NCBI RefSeq assembly: GCF_014230145.1
Contig: NZ_JACHVC010000012.1
Location: forward strand, 129,001-193,000
DNA: 64,000 nt
Direction of reading: 5' to 3'
From: Pelagicoccus albus
GTDB lineage: Bacteria > Verrucomicrobiota > Verrucomicrobiia > Opitutales > Opitutaceae
Each line of letters begins with the position of its first letter. Position 1 is the stretch's first letter. Below the pieces are notes generated by a model. That model saw only the letters and a list, made by a program, of their open reading frames with translations. It made no database searches and was not told the origin of the DNA. Below, in pieces: positions 9,051 through 18,173 of the stretch. A program made the translations under genes and the position numbers.

Positions 9051-9941
9051 CTATTCGGATTGTAGCGAAAGCATAGCCGCAGCGAACTGCTCTCCGAGAT
9101 CCATGAAGCCTTCAGAGTCGTAATGCCATTTGTCGGAATAGCCATAGGTATCAGTCGAGGTGACCAAGGCAGCCATCGGATCGCTCTCGCAGTAGGCCGC
9201 TTGCTGGGCGCGGATCACGTTTCCAAATTCCCAAACTCGACCGCTTTCCGACTGTCCGGAGTCGGAAATCCGACCGATCACGACCGGAAGGTCGTCCACT
9301 CGCAGGGCGGCACGGAAAAGTGACACGATTTCAGCCAGATTCTCTTCGTAACGATAAGAAGCATCCAAACGATGTCCGTCACTCTCCCCTTGCATCCAGA
9401 CAATTCCAGCAGGAATGAGTCGGTCCGTCTCTCCGTCGCCGTCGATATCCGCAGCGGAAAACGCGTTGCGAATGGTCTGCAGACAATGGTCGTACTGATT
9501 GACGCCCAAATTCGACACGCTCCAGTTTCCGGACTTTTCTCCAAATGAATAGTCGAGCGTCGTGCCACCGCGTGCGTACTTGATAATCGCTACCGGGGTA
9601 TCCGAGGCCTCTGCCTGTAGTTTCTTGGCGAAACCTAATTCCGGACCAAATCTTTCTCCCAATACGTTTGCCTGTCCATCGGAGGAGAACCCTGTCCCGT
9701 GCCCCGCTTCTAGCGGAGCCCAAAGTCCCCGCCCATCTCGAGCTTCGCCATCCTCACCTATATTTCCGTGGAAAATGTAAGCTCCGTTGCCAAAATCCGC
9801 GTACTCGGGCGGGAGCTCATTCACATAGCCATAGCCTTCCATATTCGACTGGCCAGCCAGTAGATAGACTTGAAAATCCTTGGATTGAGAGGTCGTAACG
9901 GCCGCTAATGCCAATAGAGTTGATACAAGAGAACGTCTCAT
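9051..9941 (-). CDS. secreted SASA-type carbohydrate esterase
   Basis: Predicted exported esterase of the sialic-acid-acetylesterase (SASA, CE6-like) SGNH-hydrolase group, which removes acetyl groups from sugars or plant polysaccharides. A signal peptide covers about residues 1-20. The nucleophile block LAGQSNMEG puts Ser at residue 32. IVWMQGESD is the second conserved block, and DKWHYDSEG near the C-terminus supplies the Asp/His pair (Asp270, His273). The 296-residue start at ATG 9941 is preferred to a TTG six bases upstream because it opens directly into the signal peptide. A GGCTAACC leader motif lies 13 bases before it. Fits the polysaccharide-degrading genes at the right end of the window. 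Confidence 0.9.
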   Translation of the reverse strand: MRRSLVSTLLALAAVTTSQSKDFQVYLLAGQSNMEGYGYVNELPPEYADFGNGAYIFHGNIGEDGEARDGRGLWAPLEAGHGTGFSSDGQANVLGERFGPELGFAKKLQAEASDTPVAIIKYARGGTTLDYSFGEKSGNWSVSNLGVNQYDHCLQTIRNAFSAADIDGDGETDRLIPAGIVWMQGESDGHRLDASYRYEENLAEIVSLFRAALRVDDLPVVIGRISDSGQSESGRVWEFGNVIRAQQAAYCESDPMAALVTSTDTYGYSDKWHYDSEGFMDLGEQFAAAMLSLQSE

Positions 9942-10016
9942 AACCAAGCGTTTAGGTTAGCCAAGAAATGTAGGCAAACGCGAAAAAGCGGTCACATCGC
10001 AACTTATTGAGGAGCA

Positions 10017-10053
10017 CAAAAAAACCGCGGCACACACAGGCATGCTCGCGGTT
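10017..10053 (-). terminator. terminator of efp
   Basis: On the minus strand AACCGCG (complement of 10047-10053) pairs with CGCGGTT (complement of 10023-10029), followed by TTTTTTT. It lies 25 bases past the efp stop codon. Confidence 0.82.
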
Positions 10054-10078
10054 GGAAAGTTTGGGATGCTCGAAAGAA

Positions 10079-10639
10079 CTAGGCGCGGCCCTGATAGCTC
10101 TTGTCTTCAGGGCGGATCTTGATGATTTCGCCTTCTTTGATGAAGATCGGAGTCTTCACTTCGATACCGGTTTCGAGCACGACAGTCTTCTGAACGTTTC
10201 CGGAAGTATCGCCACGTACCGCTTCAGGAGCTTCGACGACCTTCATCTCGATAGAGGAAGGAAGCTCAATTCCGAGAGGGTTGCCATCCACATAGAACAC
10301 TTCGTAAGTCTTGCCCTCGATAAGGAAGTCCTTCGTTTCACCAACGATGTCCGAGTGAATTTCTAGAGTTTCGTAGGTGTCCAAATCCATGAACGCGTAG
10401 ACGCCTTGGTTCTCGTAGGAGAACTCGAGCTCCTTGATCTCCTTGTGGAGAACTTCGTAGGAGTCGCCCACATTGGTGCGGTTGTGAATCGTCTTACCAG
10501 TCTTCAGATTCTTGAGCTGCATCTGGCAAAGAGCAGACATGTTTGGGGGAGCGACAATCTTACACTCGATCACCAAGCAAGGTTGCTTCTCGTATTCGAT
10601 GACGTTGCCGCGGGAGATTTTATTTACCTTGGTGGCCAT
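10079..10639 (-). CDS. efp: translation elongation factor P
   Basis: Relieves ribosomes stalled at proline runs by stimulating peptide bond formation. The 186-residue length and three-domain pattern are those of EF-P, including SYEVLHKEIKELEFSY at the end of domain I, GLPSSIEMKVVEAP-like text in domain II, and the C-terminal GEIIKIRPEDKSYQGR. The loop that reaches the peptidyl-transferase centre reads APPNMSAL. By alignment with the usual PGKG/PGRG loop the tip position is Asn rather than Lys or Arg, so known lysylation or rhamnosylation would not apply. No epmA, epmB or earP gene is seen here. The gene lies 77 bases upstream of an rRNA methyltransferase gene's end and follows it on the same strand. 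Confidence 0.95.
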   Translation of the reverse strand: MATKVNKISRGNVIEYEKQPCLVIECKIVAPPNMSALCQMQLKNLKTGKTIHNRTNVGDSYEVLHKEIKELEFSYENQGVYAFMDLDTYETLEIHSDIVGETKDFLIEGKTYEVFYVDGNPLGIELPSSIEMKVVEAPEAVRGDTSGNVQKTVVLETGIEVKTPIFIKEGEIIKIRPEDKSYQGRA

Positions 10640-10716
10640 AAGAGGAGAAACGAGTAGCGCTGAAACCGAGTTTGTCGAGTCTGTTTGGACTTAGGTCACA
10701 TCGAGCCCTCGCTCGT

Positions 10717-11916
10717 CTACCAGACGACCGACCAAAGGGCCTTCAGATAACGGCTCTCGGGACAATTCGACATCACCGGATGATCCGCCCCTGCCCCAGT
10801 CCGCTCGATGATCTGCAGCCGTCTGCCCGCCCGATGGGCCGAACGAATCGCCATCGCCTCGAATTCTTCCGCAGACAGTTGTCCAGAACAGGAATAGGTG
10901 GCCATTAGCCCACCTGGTTTCACCAGCGTGCAGGCGAGCTGATTCAAATCCTCGTACTTCTTCATTCCTTCCGCCTGCTGTTCCTTGCTGAAAACGAGCT
11001 TAGGCGGATCGAGGTTTACCAAATCCCATTGGCGACCATTTCGCTGCATTTGTCGCATGAAGGAAAAGGCATCGCAGTGCGTCCAGTTGACGCGGGCTTG
11101 TCCATTCAAATTGGCATTACGTTTAGCTTGGGCGATCGCTTTCTCGTCTAAATCTACCGCAGTCACGTTCGTGGCTCCGCCCCGAACCGCGTTGAGCGCA
11201 AAGCCTCCGGTGTAACAGCAAACATCAAGCACGTCTTTGCCATCCGCCAGATCACCGAAACGTTTGCGGTTGTCGCGCTGGTCGCAAAAGAAACCGGTCT
11301 TGTGGCCATCCCGGAAATCAGCCTCGTAGCGAATCCCATGCTCTTCAAACTTGGCGAATCGAACGTCATCCGAGAGCTGCGCATCGATTTCGATCCCTTC
11401 CAAGTCGGCGATCTTGGGATCAACCTCCACAATCGCCTGCTCTGCCCCGAGCTTTTCCTTCAAGTAAGGAAGCCATTCCGGCAAACGCTGATAAATCCCG
11501 TAGCTGTGCACCTGAATACTGAGAACCGTCCCTAAACGATCCACCACTAGACCGCTCAACCCGTCCCCATCGGAGTGGGCAACCCGATAGGCTTCGGAAA
11601 CAGAGTCGAGTTTCAAGGCATCCCGACGCAGGGAAATGGCCCGATCTAGCAGTGTCAAAAAATCGGCTTCACCAAAGGACTCTTCCCCATGCTGGTACAT
11701 TCGCAGGGGTACTCGAGCCCGCCCGTTGTAGAGGCCCGATCCGAAAACCTGCCCCTTTCGGTCGTAAACCGTGACAATGTCTCCCGCAACCGCGCTGGGA
11801 GAGGTTTTCCCCAGCATCGATTTGTAAATGGTGGGATGAAAAGTGAAGGTTTTGATCTCCACCCAGGGAGATCGCCTCTTAGCAAGTGGAACGCTTTCTC
11901 GATCTCTTCTATTCAT
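10717..11916 (-). CDS. RlmI-like 23S rRNA cytosine-C5 methyltransferase
   Basis: SAM-dependent methyltransferase with an N-terminal PUA domain (about residues 20-95), a linker domain and a C-terminal Rossmann domain, 399 residues, as in RlmI, which methylates C1962 of 23S rRNA. Seen motifs are DGHKTGFFCDQRDNR, DVCCYTGGFALNA (SAM site), NLDPPKLV (catalytic loop) and TYSCSGQLS, whose Cys is the likely nucleophile. The family covers several rRNA targets, so the exact site is not certain. The start ATG at 11916 is basic; an internal start would lose little. Efp lies next in the same direction. Confidence 0.92.
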   Translation of the reverse strand: MNRRDRESVPLAKRRSPWVEIKTFTFHPTIYKSMLGKTSPSAVAGDIVTVYDRKGQVFGSGLYNGRARVPLRMYQHGEESFGEADFLTLLDRAISLRRDALKLDSVSEAYRVAHSDGDGLSGLVVDRLGTVLSIQVHSYGIYQRLPEWLPYLKEKLGAEQAIVEVDPKIADLEGIEIDAQLSDDVRFAKFEEHGIRYEADFRDGHKTGFFCDQRDNRKRFGDLADGKDVLDVCCYTGGFALNAVRGGATNVTAVDLDEKAIAQAKRNANLNGQARVNWTHCDAFSFMRQMQRNGRQWDLVNLDPPKLVFSKEQQAEGMKKYEDLNQLACTLVKPGGLMATYSCSGQLSAEEFEAMAIRSAHRAGRRLQIIERTGAGADHPVMSNCPESRYLKALWSVVW

Positions 11917-11954
11917 AGCGAATCAAAATGTAATCGGGACCAAAAATGCGGAGA

Positions 11955-13742
11955 CTAGTCCCCTTTCGTTTCCTGCAGGAACTGTTGGCGAGTAATATCA
12001 TGGAGCGTCACAACGCCAATAACGCGCCCATTGTCCAAACGGCTTACCACAGGTAGAGCAATCCACTCTGTGTTCACGAATTGCTTCGCCGCGTCCTTGA
12101 TCTTGGTATCCGGATAAACCTTCGGGAAAGTGTCAGAAATGAAGATATCCTGCACCTGCTTCTTGGGCGATTGCTCGCTTACAATCCTTACTCCCTTGCG
12201 GTGCACTAGACCGACGTAGTGCATTTCTCTGTCAACGACTGGATACACCTTGAAGCCTTCATTCCTTATCGTCTCCCAAGCTTCGCCCAAAGGCATTTCT
12301 GCGTTAAGGGTATGCACCGTGTTGGTCATGATCGAGCTCACCGGCATGCTCTGCCATCCTTGGCTAGGACGAAGGATCGGGAACTTGCGAAGGTTCACGC
12401 CATCTTGCAGGAGCAGGGCTTCATAGATGGGTACTTGGCGCAACTTGCCCGCGATCGCGTAAGCGCTGAGGTTGGCCAGCATAATCGGTAGGATCAGATT
12501 ATAGTCCCCTGTTAATTCGAAGATAATGAGGATCGAAGTAACTGGAGCGCGAATGACTCCCGCAAAAAGAGCTCCCATCCCTACCAAGGCGAGCATGTGA
12601 GGCAGCTCTCCGGTATTACCCACCACCATCTCAGCGAGGGTCCCGATCGTACCGCCCAGCATGGCTCCGATAAAAAGCACCGGAGCGAAAATCCCTCCCG
12701 AGCCTCCGCTCGCGTAGGAGAAAATGGTCGCCGCAAACTTGCCAATGAAAAGGGCCAGCAATCCACCCAAAGCGAGACTGCCAGCCAAGGCAGAGGACAA
12801 ATCGTCATAGCCGATTCCAAATACCCCCATGTGGCCGAGGTTCGTGTAGACGATCGCGCCGGTACAGCCGGTTAGCAATCCACCCACCCCTGGCATCATC
12901 CAGTCAAAGGGTCCGCGAACGAGTTTCACACGCTCCCGAGCCCGCAGCATACCTTCCACAAACAAGTGGGAAACGAAGCCAGCAATTACTCCCAAAACAA
13001 CGCTCATCAACAAGCTGAGCAATGAAAGGTGATCGGAGTGGGCTGGAACGGTGAAAACCGAAGCAGTTCCCAAGATCGAGCGCTCGATGACCGCCGCGAT
13101 CACCGCCACCATGACGATACCCGCGAAGGCCTTATGCTTCAAGTCACCCATGATCTCCTCGATGGCGAAGACGATGGCCGCCAGCGGGGTGTTGAATGCT
13201 GCCGCGATACCTCCCGCGCAACCGAGCGGAATAAGAGCCATGATCTGACGCGGAGCTAAGCCGAACCAACGTCCAACCCATGAGGCAATGGCGGCCGCGA
13301 TATGCACCGTAGGGCCCTCACGTCCCAAACTCGCTCCCGAGCCAATTGAAGCCGTACCTAGCACAAATTTGCCCATAGCAGCCCTGAACCGAATCCGGCC
13401 AAACTTCAGAAAGTAGGAAGCCTTGACTTGAGGTATACCACTCCCCGCCGCCTCGGGGGCCCAATACTTGATCAGAAACCCGACAAACAAACCGCCAAAC
13501 GTAGGCAACAAGATGAGAGCCGCCACTCCCCACCAGCCGGGGATCTCGCTCATGCGATGTATCCAGTTTAGCTCAGCCCAATGGATCGACTTGTGAAACG
13601 CCACAGCGCTACCGCCGCTGGTGAGTCCGATTAAAATAGCCAAAAGATTGAAGCGACTTTTCTGGCTCAACGCCAAACGCCCCATCAAATCGGCGAACCA
13701 CCTACGGGAAACGCGATAAAAGGATCGATCACTACGTGACAT
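11955..13742 (-). CDS. ClC-family chloride/proton antiporter with CBS pair
   Basis: Membrane ClC protein of 595 residues with a C-terminal CBS pair (about 455-590). The anion-path motifs are GSGIP at 100-104, GREGP at 140-144 with gating Glu142, and GSGGIFAP at 347-354. Glu196 in FAIEEIM corresponds to the proton glutamate of the E. coli transporter. The presence of both glutamates predicts H+/Cl- exchange rather than a channel. The ATG at 13742 is preferred to a TTG at 13775. The gene diverges from a SYLF protein gene across about 190 bases. Confidence 0.95.
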   Translation of the reverse strand: MSRSDRSFYRVSRRWFADLMGRLALSQKSRFNLLAILIGLTSGGSAVAFHKSIHWAELNWIHRMSEIPGWWGVAALILLPTFGGLFVGFLIKYWAPEAAGSGIPQVKASYFLKFGRIRFRAAMGKFVLGTASIGSGASLGREGPTVHIAAAIASWVGRWFGLAPRQIMALIPLGCAGGIAAAFNTPLAAIVFAIEEIMGDLKHKAFAGIVMVAVIAAVIERSILGTASVFTVPAHSDHLSLLSLLMSVVLGVIAGFVSHLFVEGMLRARERVKLVRGPFDWMMPGVGGLLTGCTGAIVYTNLGHMGVFGIGYDDLSSALAGSLALGGLLALFIGKFAATIFSYASGGSGGIFAPVLFIGAMLGGTIGTLAEMVVGNTGELPHMLALVGMGALFAGVIRAPVTSILIIFELTGDYNLILPIMLANLSAYAIAGKLRQVPIYEALLLQDGVNLRKFPILRPSQGWQSMPVSSIMTNTVHTLNAEMPLGEAWETIRNEGFKVYPVVDREMHYVGLVHRKGVRIVSEQSPKKQVQDIFISDTFPKVYPDTKIKDAAKQFVNTEWIALPVVSRLDNGRVIGVVTLHDITRQQFLQETKGD

Positions 13743-13933
13743 GATCTGCCAAAGGGAAGCAAAGCCCGCCAGCAAAACAACCTAAAACCTTCCCCAATAT
13801 GGAATTGTTGGCCGGACAGTCCCATATCTTCTGTTGCAATAAAAATGGAAACCCGCTCAAATAATCGCTTTCCTTACAGCGACAGGCGCTGCAAAAGAAC
13901 CGTAGACATCCAGCGCCAATCCCACACACAACC

Positions 13934-14635
13934 ATGAAGCAAATCACCCGGATCGCACTTGCCTGCCTAGGATTCGTCCTTCTCGCCGCTACGACTCAAG
14001 CAGCGCCGAAACGCGAGAAGCTCGTCGAAAACATCGTAAACGGAGAGTACGTGCTCGAAGAAATTATGGCCAATCCTGAGACCGCCATCCCAGCGGATAT
14101 TCTCAAGGACGCCAAAGGCATTATCTTCACCCTGAACTACCGCGGTGGTTTCATGGTGGGAGGACACGCCGGAAACGGAATTCTCATCGCCAAAAACCCA
14201 ATCACCGACGAATGGGGAGTGCCTGCCTTCGTCCGCACCGGGGGAGCAAACATAGGGCTCCAACTCGGCGTGAAGGAATTCGACGCTGTTTACGTCATCA
14301 TGGACCTCGACACCGTCCGCAAGGCATACACAGGCCGCTTCGATTTTGGAGCAGACGCCGCCGCCGTGGCCGGCCCACTGGAGAGTTCTCGCGAAGCCCG
14401 CCAAAACGTTGACTTCAAAAACGCCAAGATTCTCGTCTACTCCAACAAGAAGGGTCTGTACGCTGGGGTCTCAGTCAGTGCCGGTTGGGTCGCTCCTAAC
14501 AACAAGGGGACGAAGTTTTTCTACGATACGGACTACAACATGCCAGAAATCGTAATGAGCGATTGGTTCGAACTTCCCGTGGAAGCTAAGGCCCTACTAC
14601 AACGCCTGAATTTCTACACCGACGGCGGCCGATAA
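13934..14635 (+). CDS. secreted SYLF (Ysc84) domain protein
   Basis: A 233-residue exported protein with a signal peptide ending near TTQAAP (residue 23). The rest fits the SYLF/Ysc84 fold, which binds phosphoinositides in eukaryotes and is of unknown role in bacteria. The recognisable pattern is DAKGIIFTLNYRGGFMVGG, then WGVPAFVRTGGANIG and GLQLGVKEFDAVYV, with GLYAGVS near the end. It is a single-gene unit with its own UUCG-loop terminator. Confidence 0.9.
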   Translation: MKQITRIALACLGFVLLAATTQAAPKREKLVENIVNGEYVLEEIMANPETAIPADILKDAKGIIFTLNYRGGFMVGGHAGNGILIAKNPITDEWGVPAFVRTGGANIGLQLGVKEFDAVYVIMDLDTVRKAYTGRFDFGADAAAVAGPLESSREARQNVDFKNAKILVYSNKKGLYAGVSVSAGWVAPNNKGTKFFYDTDYNMPEIVMSDWFELPVEAKALLQRLNFYTDGGR

Positions 14636-14656
14636 AAAGCCCCAAACTTTCAATAC

Positions 14657-14680
14657 GCCCATCTTCGGATGGGCTTTTTT
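14657..14680 (+). terminator. UUCG-loop terminator
   Basis: GCCCATC-TTCG-GATGGGC followed by six T, 22 bases after the SYLF gene. It is a textbook intrinsic terminator on the plus strand. Confidence 0.92.
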
Positions 14681-14705
14681 GTATCCAGGGATCGAGAGCG
14701 AGTCC

Positions 14706-15473
14706 CTAATCTGCTCTCACCAGTCTCACGGAACCGAGGGCAAGACAAAGAGCCATTCCCGGCCAGATTACAAAAGAGGGATCGTTCAGAAGTAGCTTCT
14801 GTCCTTCTCTCAACAATGTCCCGAGCTCGGACCAATTTGGGTCGCCTGCCAAACCGAGATACGTCAAAGCACTGAGCTCCAGTAAGGAAAAGGCGAATAC
14901 AAGCTTCCAAAGGCCAAGTAGCTGTGGCCAGAGGTTGGGCCAAATCGTAAAGTTGAACCGATGCCAAGCGCCTCCACCGATTGCCTTGCTGGCCTCCACG
15001 TAGGCTGTCGATTTCAACTCGCTCCAAAGCACGCGTAGTTGCCGAAAAGCAAAAGGCACTCCGGCTACGCTGATGGCCGTCGTCAAAGCCCATGGCCCAC
15101 GCTCCATAAAGGTTACGATCAACAAGCCCACGAAGATGGCCGGCATGGCGATTCCGAAGGATACCACAGAACGAACCGCACTCCCGATAACTCTTCCGCC
15201 CTTCTCTTCTAAGCCAAGCAAAAGAGCAGAAACGACAATCGATACAAAACTGCCTAAAAAGGCGAAAAGAATAGAGTTGCCCGATCCACGCCAGATGCGG
15301 CTTAGATAATCTTGGCCTAAACGATCTACACCGAGCCAATGCTCCCAACTTGGACCACTGGCCCGCAAAGTGAAAAATTCCTGACCGTACGGATCGTAAG
15401 GCGTCCAAAATAGACCCGCCAGAAGAACGGCAAAAAGACCGAGCACAAGACGATTTAAGACTTTGCCACTCAC
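14706..15473 (-). CDS. peptide ABC transporter permease, DppC/OppC type
   Basis: Inner-membrane permease of a peptide importer, 255 residues. The N-terminal TPYDPYGQEFFTL and HWLGVDRLGQDYLSR stretch is the signature of the OppC/DppC branch. Five to six hydrophobic helices follow. The start overlaps the stop of the upstream DppB-type gene by 4 bases, showing translational coupling. It lacks part of the usual extended N-terminus (family about 280-300), but the essential segment is intact. A longer open frame antisense to part of this region (14650-15486, different frame of the same strand) is not real. Confidence 0.92.
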   Translation of the reverse strand: MSGKVLNRLVLGLFAVLLAGLFWTPYDPYGQEFFTLRASGPSWEHWLGVDRLGQDYLSRIWRGSGNSILFAFLGSFVSIVVSALLLGLEEKGGRVIGSAVRSVVSFGIAMPAIFVGLLIVTFMERGPWALTTAISVAGVPFAFRQLRVLWSELKSTAYVEASKAIGGGAWHRFNFTIWPNLWPQLLGLWKLVFAFSLLELSALTYLGLAGDPNWSELGTLLREGQKLLLNDPSFVIWPGMALCLALGSVRLVRAD

Positions 15474-16477
15474 GCCTGGCCTCCATTTCGCTTGGGGTCT
15501 AAACGCAACACGATCAGGTCGGAAATAAAGGCTACCATGATCACCACCAAGACCAAGAAGGTAAGGAGATTCTGAGCCACAAACACGTCCCGAGCCAAAA
15601 TAGCATTAACCAAATAGCGACCTATTCCAGGCCATGAAAAAACGGTTTCGGTCAAAAAGGCTCCTCCCAGCAACATGCCAAAAGTTGTGCCGATAACAGT
15701 GATAGTCGGCCCCGCTGATACACGCAGCAAATGCTTCCAGAGGATTCTGGCATCACTGTAGCCTCTCGATCGAAGGGCCACTATAAAGGCCTGTAGCTCC
15801 GGCTCACCCAATCTCCCTAGAGTAACTGAGGCGACGCTGGCTGCTGGTAAAACGGAGAGGCAGAGGGCAGGCAGTATCAAATGCCACAGAGAGAGTCCAA
15901 AGGACCTGAAATCCCCATCCAAAATCGAGTCGAGCAATAGAGACCCCGAAATGCGGGGTGGCTGTAGGCTCGCCATGTCAAATCGTCCTCCCATCGGAAA
16001 CCAATCCAGCCAAAGAGAGCCAACAACAAGCAGCAATATGCCTACCCAAAAAATGGGTACAACCAATCCGATCGACCCGATACCTTCGGCAACACGAGCA
16101 AGCCAAGGCCTGCCCACCGAGGCATACAGAGCAACAAGGAGCCCAAAACCCGATCCTATAGCCATAGCGGCGATGCTAAGCTCAATCGTAGCCGGCATGA
16201 ACAACGCAAAATCATCCGTAGTGGATCGTCCACTACTCAAACTCTTCCCCCAGTCTCCAGAGAGGAAACGCTTTTGCGAGAGAAGGAAACGTTCGGGCCA
16301 AGCGAGATCCAGGCCTAGCCTTTCCCGTTCGATCGCGACCCGTTCCGGGTCGACCGTTTTGCCAAAACGTAGCGCGATTGGATCGCCGGGTATGGCATTG
16401 ATCGCTGCGAAGATCGCCAAACTGGCAAGCAGGTACAAGCAGATGAAAAACGGGACTCTCCGCAGCAAGATAGCCAT
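15470..16477 (-). CDS. peptide ABC transporter permease, DppB/OppB type
   Basis: Inner-membrane permease, 335 residues, partner of the following DppC-type gene. The N-terminal RRVPFFICLYLLASLAIF helix, AINAIPGDPI and LGLDLAWPERF segments are typical of OppB/DppB. The EAA-like loop RSRGYSDARILWKHLLR contacts the ATPase. Six helices are apparent. It lies 29 bases after the binding-protein gene and overlaps the next gene by 4 bases, so binding protein, DppB and DppC form one operon. Confidence 0.95.
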   Translation of the reverse strand: MAILLRRVPFFICLYLLASLAIFAAINAIPGDPIALRFGKTVDPERVAIERERLGLDLAWPERFLLSQKRFLSGDWGKSLSSGRSTTDDFALFMPATIELSIAAMAIGSGFGLLVALYASVGRPWLARVAEGIGSIGLVVPIFWVGILLLVVGSLWLDWFPMGGRFDMASLQPPRISGSLLLDSILDGDFRSFGLSLWHLILPALCLSVLPAASVASVTLGRLGEPELQAFIVALRSRGYSDARILWKHLLRVSAGPTITVIGTTFGMLLGGAFLTETVFSWPGIGRYLVNAILARDVFVAQNLLTFLVLVVIMVAFISDLIVLRLDPKRNGGQA

Positions 16478-16506
16478 AGCAAAGGGGCTGGATCGTCGCC
16501 TACCGC

Positions 16507-18090
16507 CTACTGTTTCAAACTGAGTTCGCTCAGCCTCAAGTCTCCGATTTTCTGTAACTTAAAGCCCTCGTAGTCCGAGCTCAGCACCACGATATTATCA
16601 CCATGACAAAGCGGCAGCAGTGGGATGTCTCGCATCCAAAGATCCAATACTTCTCCATAAAGCTCTTCCCTTTTTTTAGAATCCACAGTTTTGCGGGCTG
16701 TGAGAAGGAGTCGGTCCATTTCGTCGTTTCGATAAAAACTGTAGTTCGTAGCAGTCCCCTTCTCCGCTGCCCAGCTTCCAAAGAATACACTCAAGAAATT
16801 GTCGGTATCTCCATTATCCCCGACCCATCCGATCATTCCTATTTCGAACTCTCCGTTTCGCAGGAGATCAAGCTGTGTCTTGAAATCCACCGAAACCACT
16901 TTAGTTGGCACTCCTATGGCCTCAAACTGACCTTTGATAAAAGTCGCCGCTGTAACGGGATCCGGAAGATAAGGTCTCGGGGCATTCATGACGAGAATCT
17001 CCAATGGCTTGTCTACGAAAAGCTCCTTGAAGGGACCGATCAACTCTCGAGCCCGATCAGGATCATACGGGATTCCGGATCCATTCTCTGGATACCCAAG
17101 AAACCCCTCTGGCAAGGGGAATTTTGCAGGCCGACCCGCTCCTTCCAAGGCCACTGCAGCGAAGCTCTCCCGATCGACTGCTAAAGAGAGCGCCTCCCTA
17201 ACTTCGGGTATGGAGACTCGGGACGAATCTTGATTATAAGCTAAATAGCCCACATTGAGTCCTCCTTCCTCATAAACCGTGAGATTTGGGTCCTCTCGCA
17301 AGGAGGCAACCTCAGTTGGCTGCAGTCCATCCATGCCCTGCACTGCGCCGGATTTCAGCTGCAAAAGCCGAGTCGTATTATCAGGGACGACCTTGAGGAT
17401 CAATCGCTCGAATGCTGGAGCCTCTCCCCAGTAATTCGGATTTCGTTCCATGACGATAGCCTCGTTTGGACGCCATTCCACCAAGCGATATGGACCCGTT
17501 CCTACTGGATGGCGCTGCATTTGAGATCCATAGGTTTCAAAAGCCTTGGGGCTAATCAACCAAGCCGGGAATATCGCCAGAGAGCGAAGCATCGACGCGT
17601 TTGGCTGCGAAAGCGTGATCCTTAGATCCATCGGTCCAGCGGCTTCAACCGAGGCCACATCCTGGTAGAGATAGTTCCAATAGGAAAAGGCCGCCTCAGG
17701 CAAATGGGCGGGGTGGGAACTATCCATCTGACGAAGAAACGAAAAGGCAGCGGCCTCCGCATCCAGAGGAGTGCCATCGTGAAACGTAACGCCTGGTCGA
17801 ATCTTGAAGTCATAGATCAGACCGTCTTCAGATATCGAATACGATTCAGCCAAAAACGGTTCGACCTCCAAGGTTCCGCTCTTGAACCGAACTAGGCCTT
17901 CGAACATCTGAGTCAGCGTGTTCACCGATTCTCCATCGTCGATATCAGCGGGATCCAGCTTTTGGGCATCGCTACCGCGAGCAAAGATGAAGACCTTTGC
18001 CGACGACTGGCTAGAATCCGATTTCGATCCGCAACCGACGAACAATAGAGATAGACAGGCAAGGCACAGTGCCAGAAGACTCTTTAACAT
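16507..18090 (-). CDS. peptide ABC transporter substrate-binding lipoprotein
   Basis: Solute-binding protein of family 5 (DppA/OppA type), 527 residues, tethered outside the membrane. The signal ends in the lipobox FVGC (Cys20). The family motif is seen as AESYSISEDGLIYDFKIRPGV and FHDGTPLDAEAAAFSF. RHPVGTGPYRLVEW marks the second lobe. Peptides are the probable ligand, but this family also binds nickel, haem and oligosaccharides. It heads a three-gene operon with the two permeases. The matching ATPase genes are about 5 kb away on the same strand. Confidence 0.95.
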   Translation of the reverse strand: MLKSLLALCLACLSLLFVGCGSKSDSSQSSAKVFIFARGSDAQKLDPADIDDGESVNTLTQMFEGLVRFKSGTLEVEPFLAESYSISEDGLIYDFKIRPGVTFHDGTPLDAEAAAFSFLRQMDSSHPAHLPEAAFSYWNYLYQDVASVEAAGPMDLRITLSQPNASMLRSLAIFPAWLISPKAFETYGSQMQRHPVGTGPYRLVEWRPNEAIVMERNPNYWGEAPAFERLILKVVPDNTTRLLQLKSGAVQGMDGLQPTEVASLREDPNLTVYEEGGLNVGYLAYNQDSSRVSIPEVREALSLAVDRESFAAVALEGAGRPAKFPLPEGFLGYPENGSGIPYDPDRARELIGPFKELFVDKPLEILVMNAPRPYLPDPVTAATFIKGQFEAIGVPTKVVSVDFKTQLDLLRNGEFEIGMIGWVGDNGDTDNFLSVFFGSWAAEKGTATNYSFYRNDEMDRLLLTARKTVDSKKREELYGEVLDLWMRDIPLLPLCHGDNIVVLSSDYEGFKLQKIGDLRLSELSLKQ

Positions 18091-18173
18091 GGACCGTATC
18101 CAATCGACTCCCTACGCGAGCGCAACCTTCTTGCCGTCCAACGGCCCGAAAGGTGCTGCAAAAATTATAGATC

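Noticed and set aside
9952-9960. TTAGGTTAG as half of a DtxR/IdeR iron box, also at 28510-28518
   Set aside because: Only half-sites occur, they lie within gene leaders and are not near the feo genes; the CTAACC leader explanation fits better.
14650-15486. 278-codon minus-strand frame
   Set aside because: It overlaps the DppC-type permease in another frame and its translation is Arg/Ser-rich with no family likeness.
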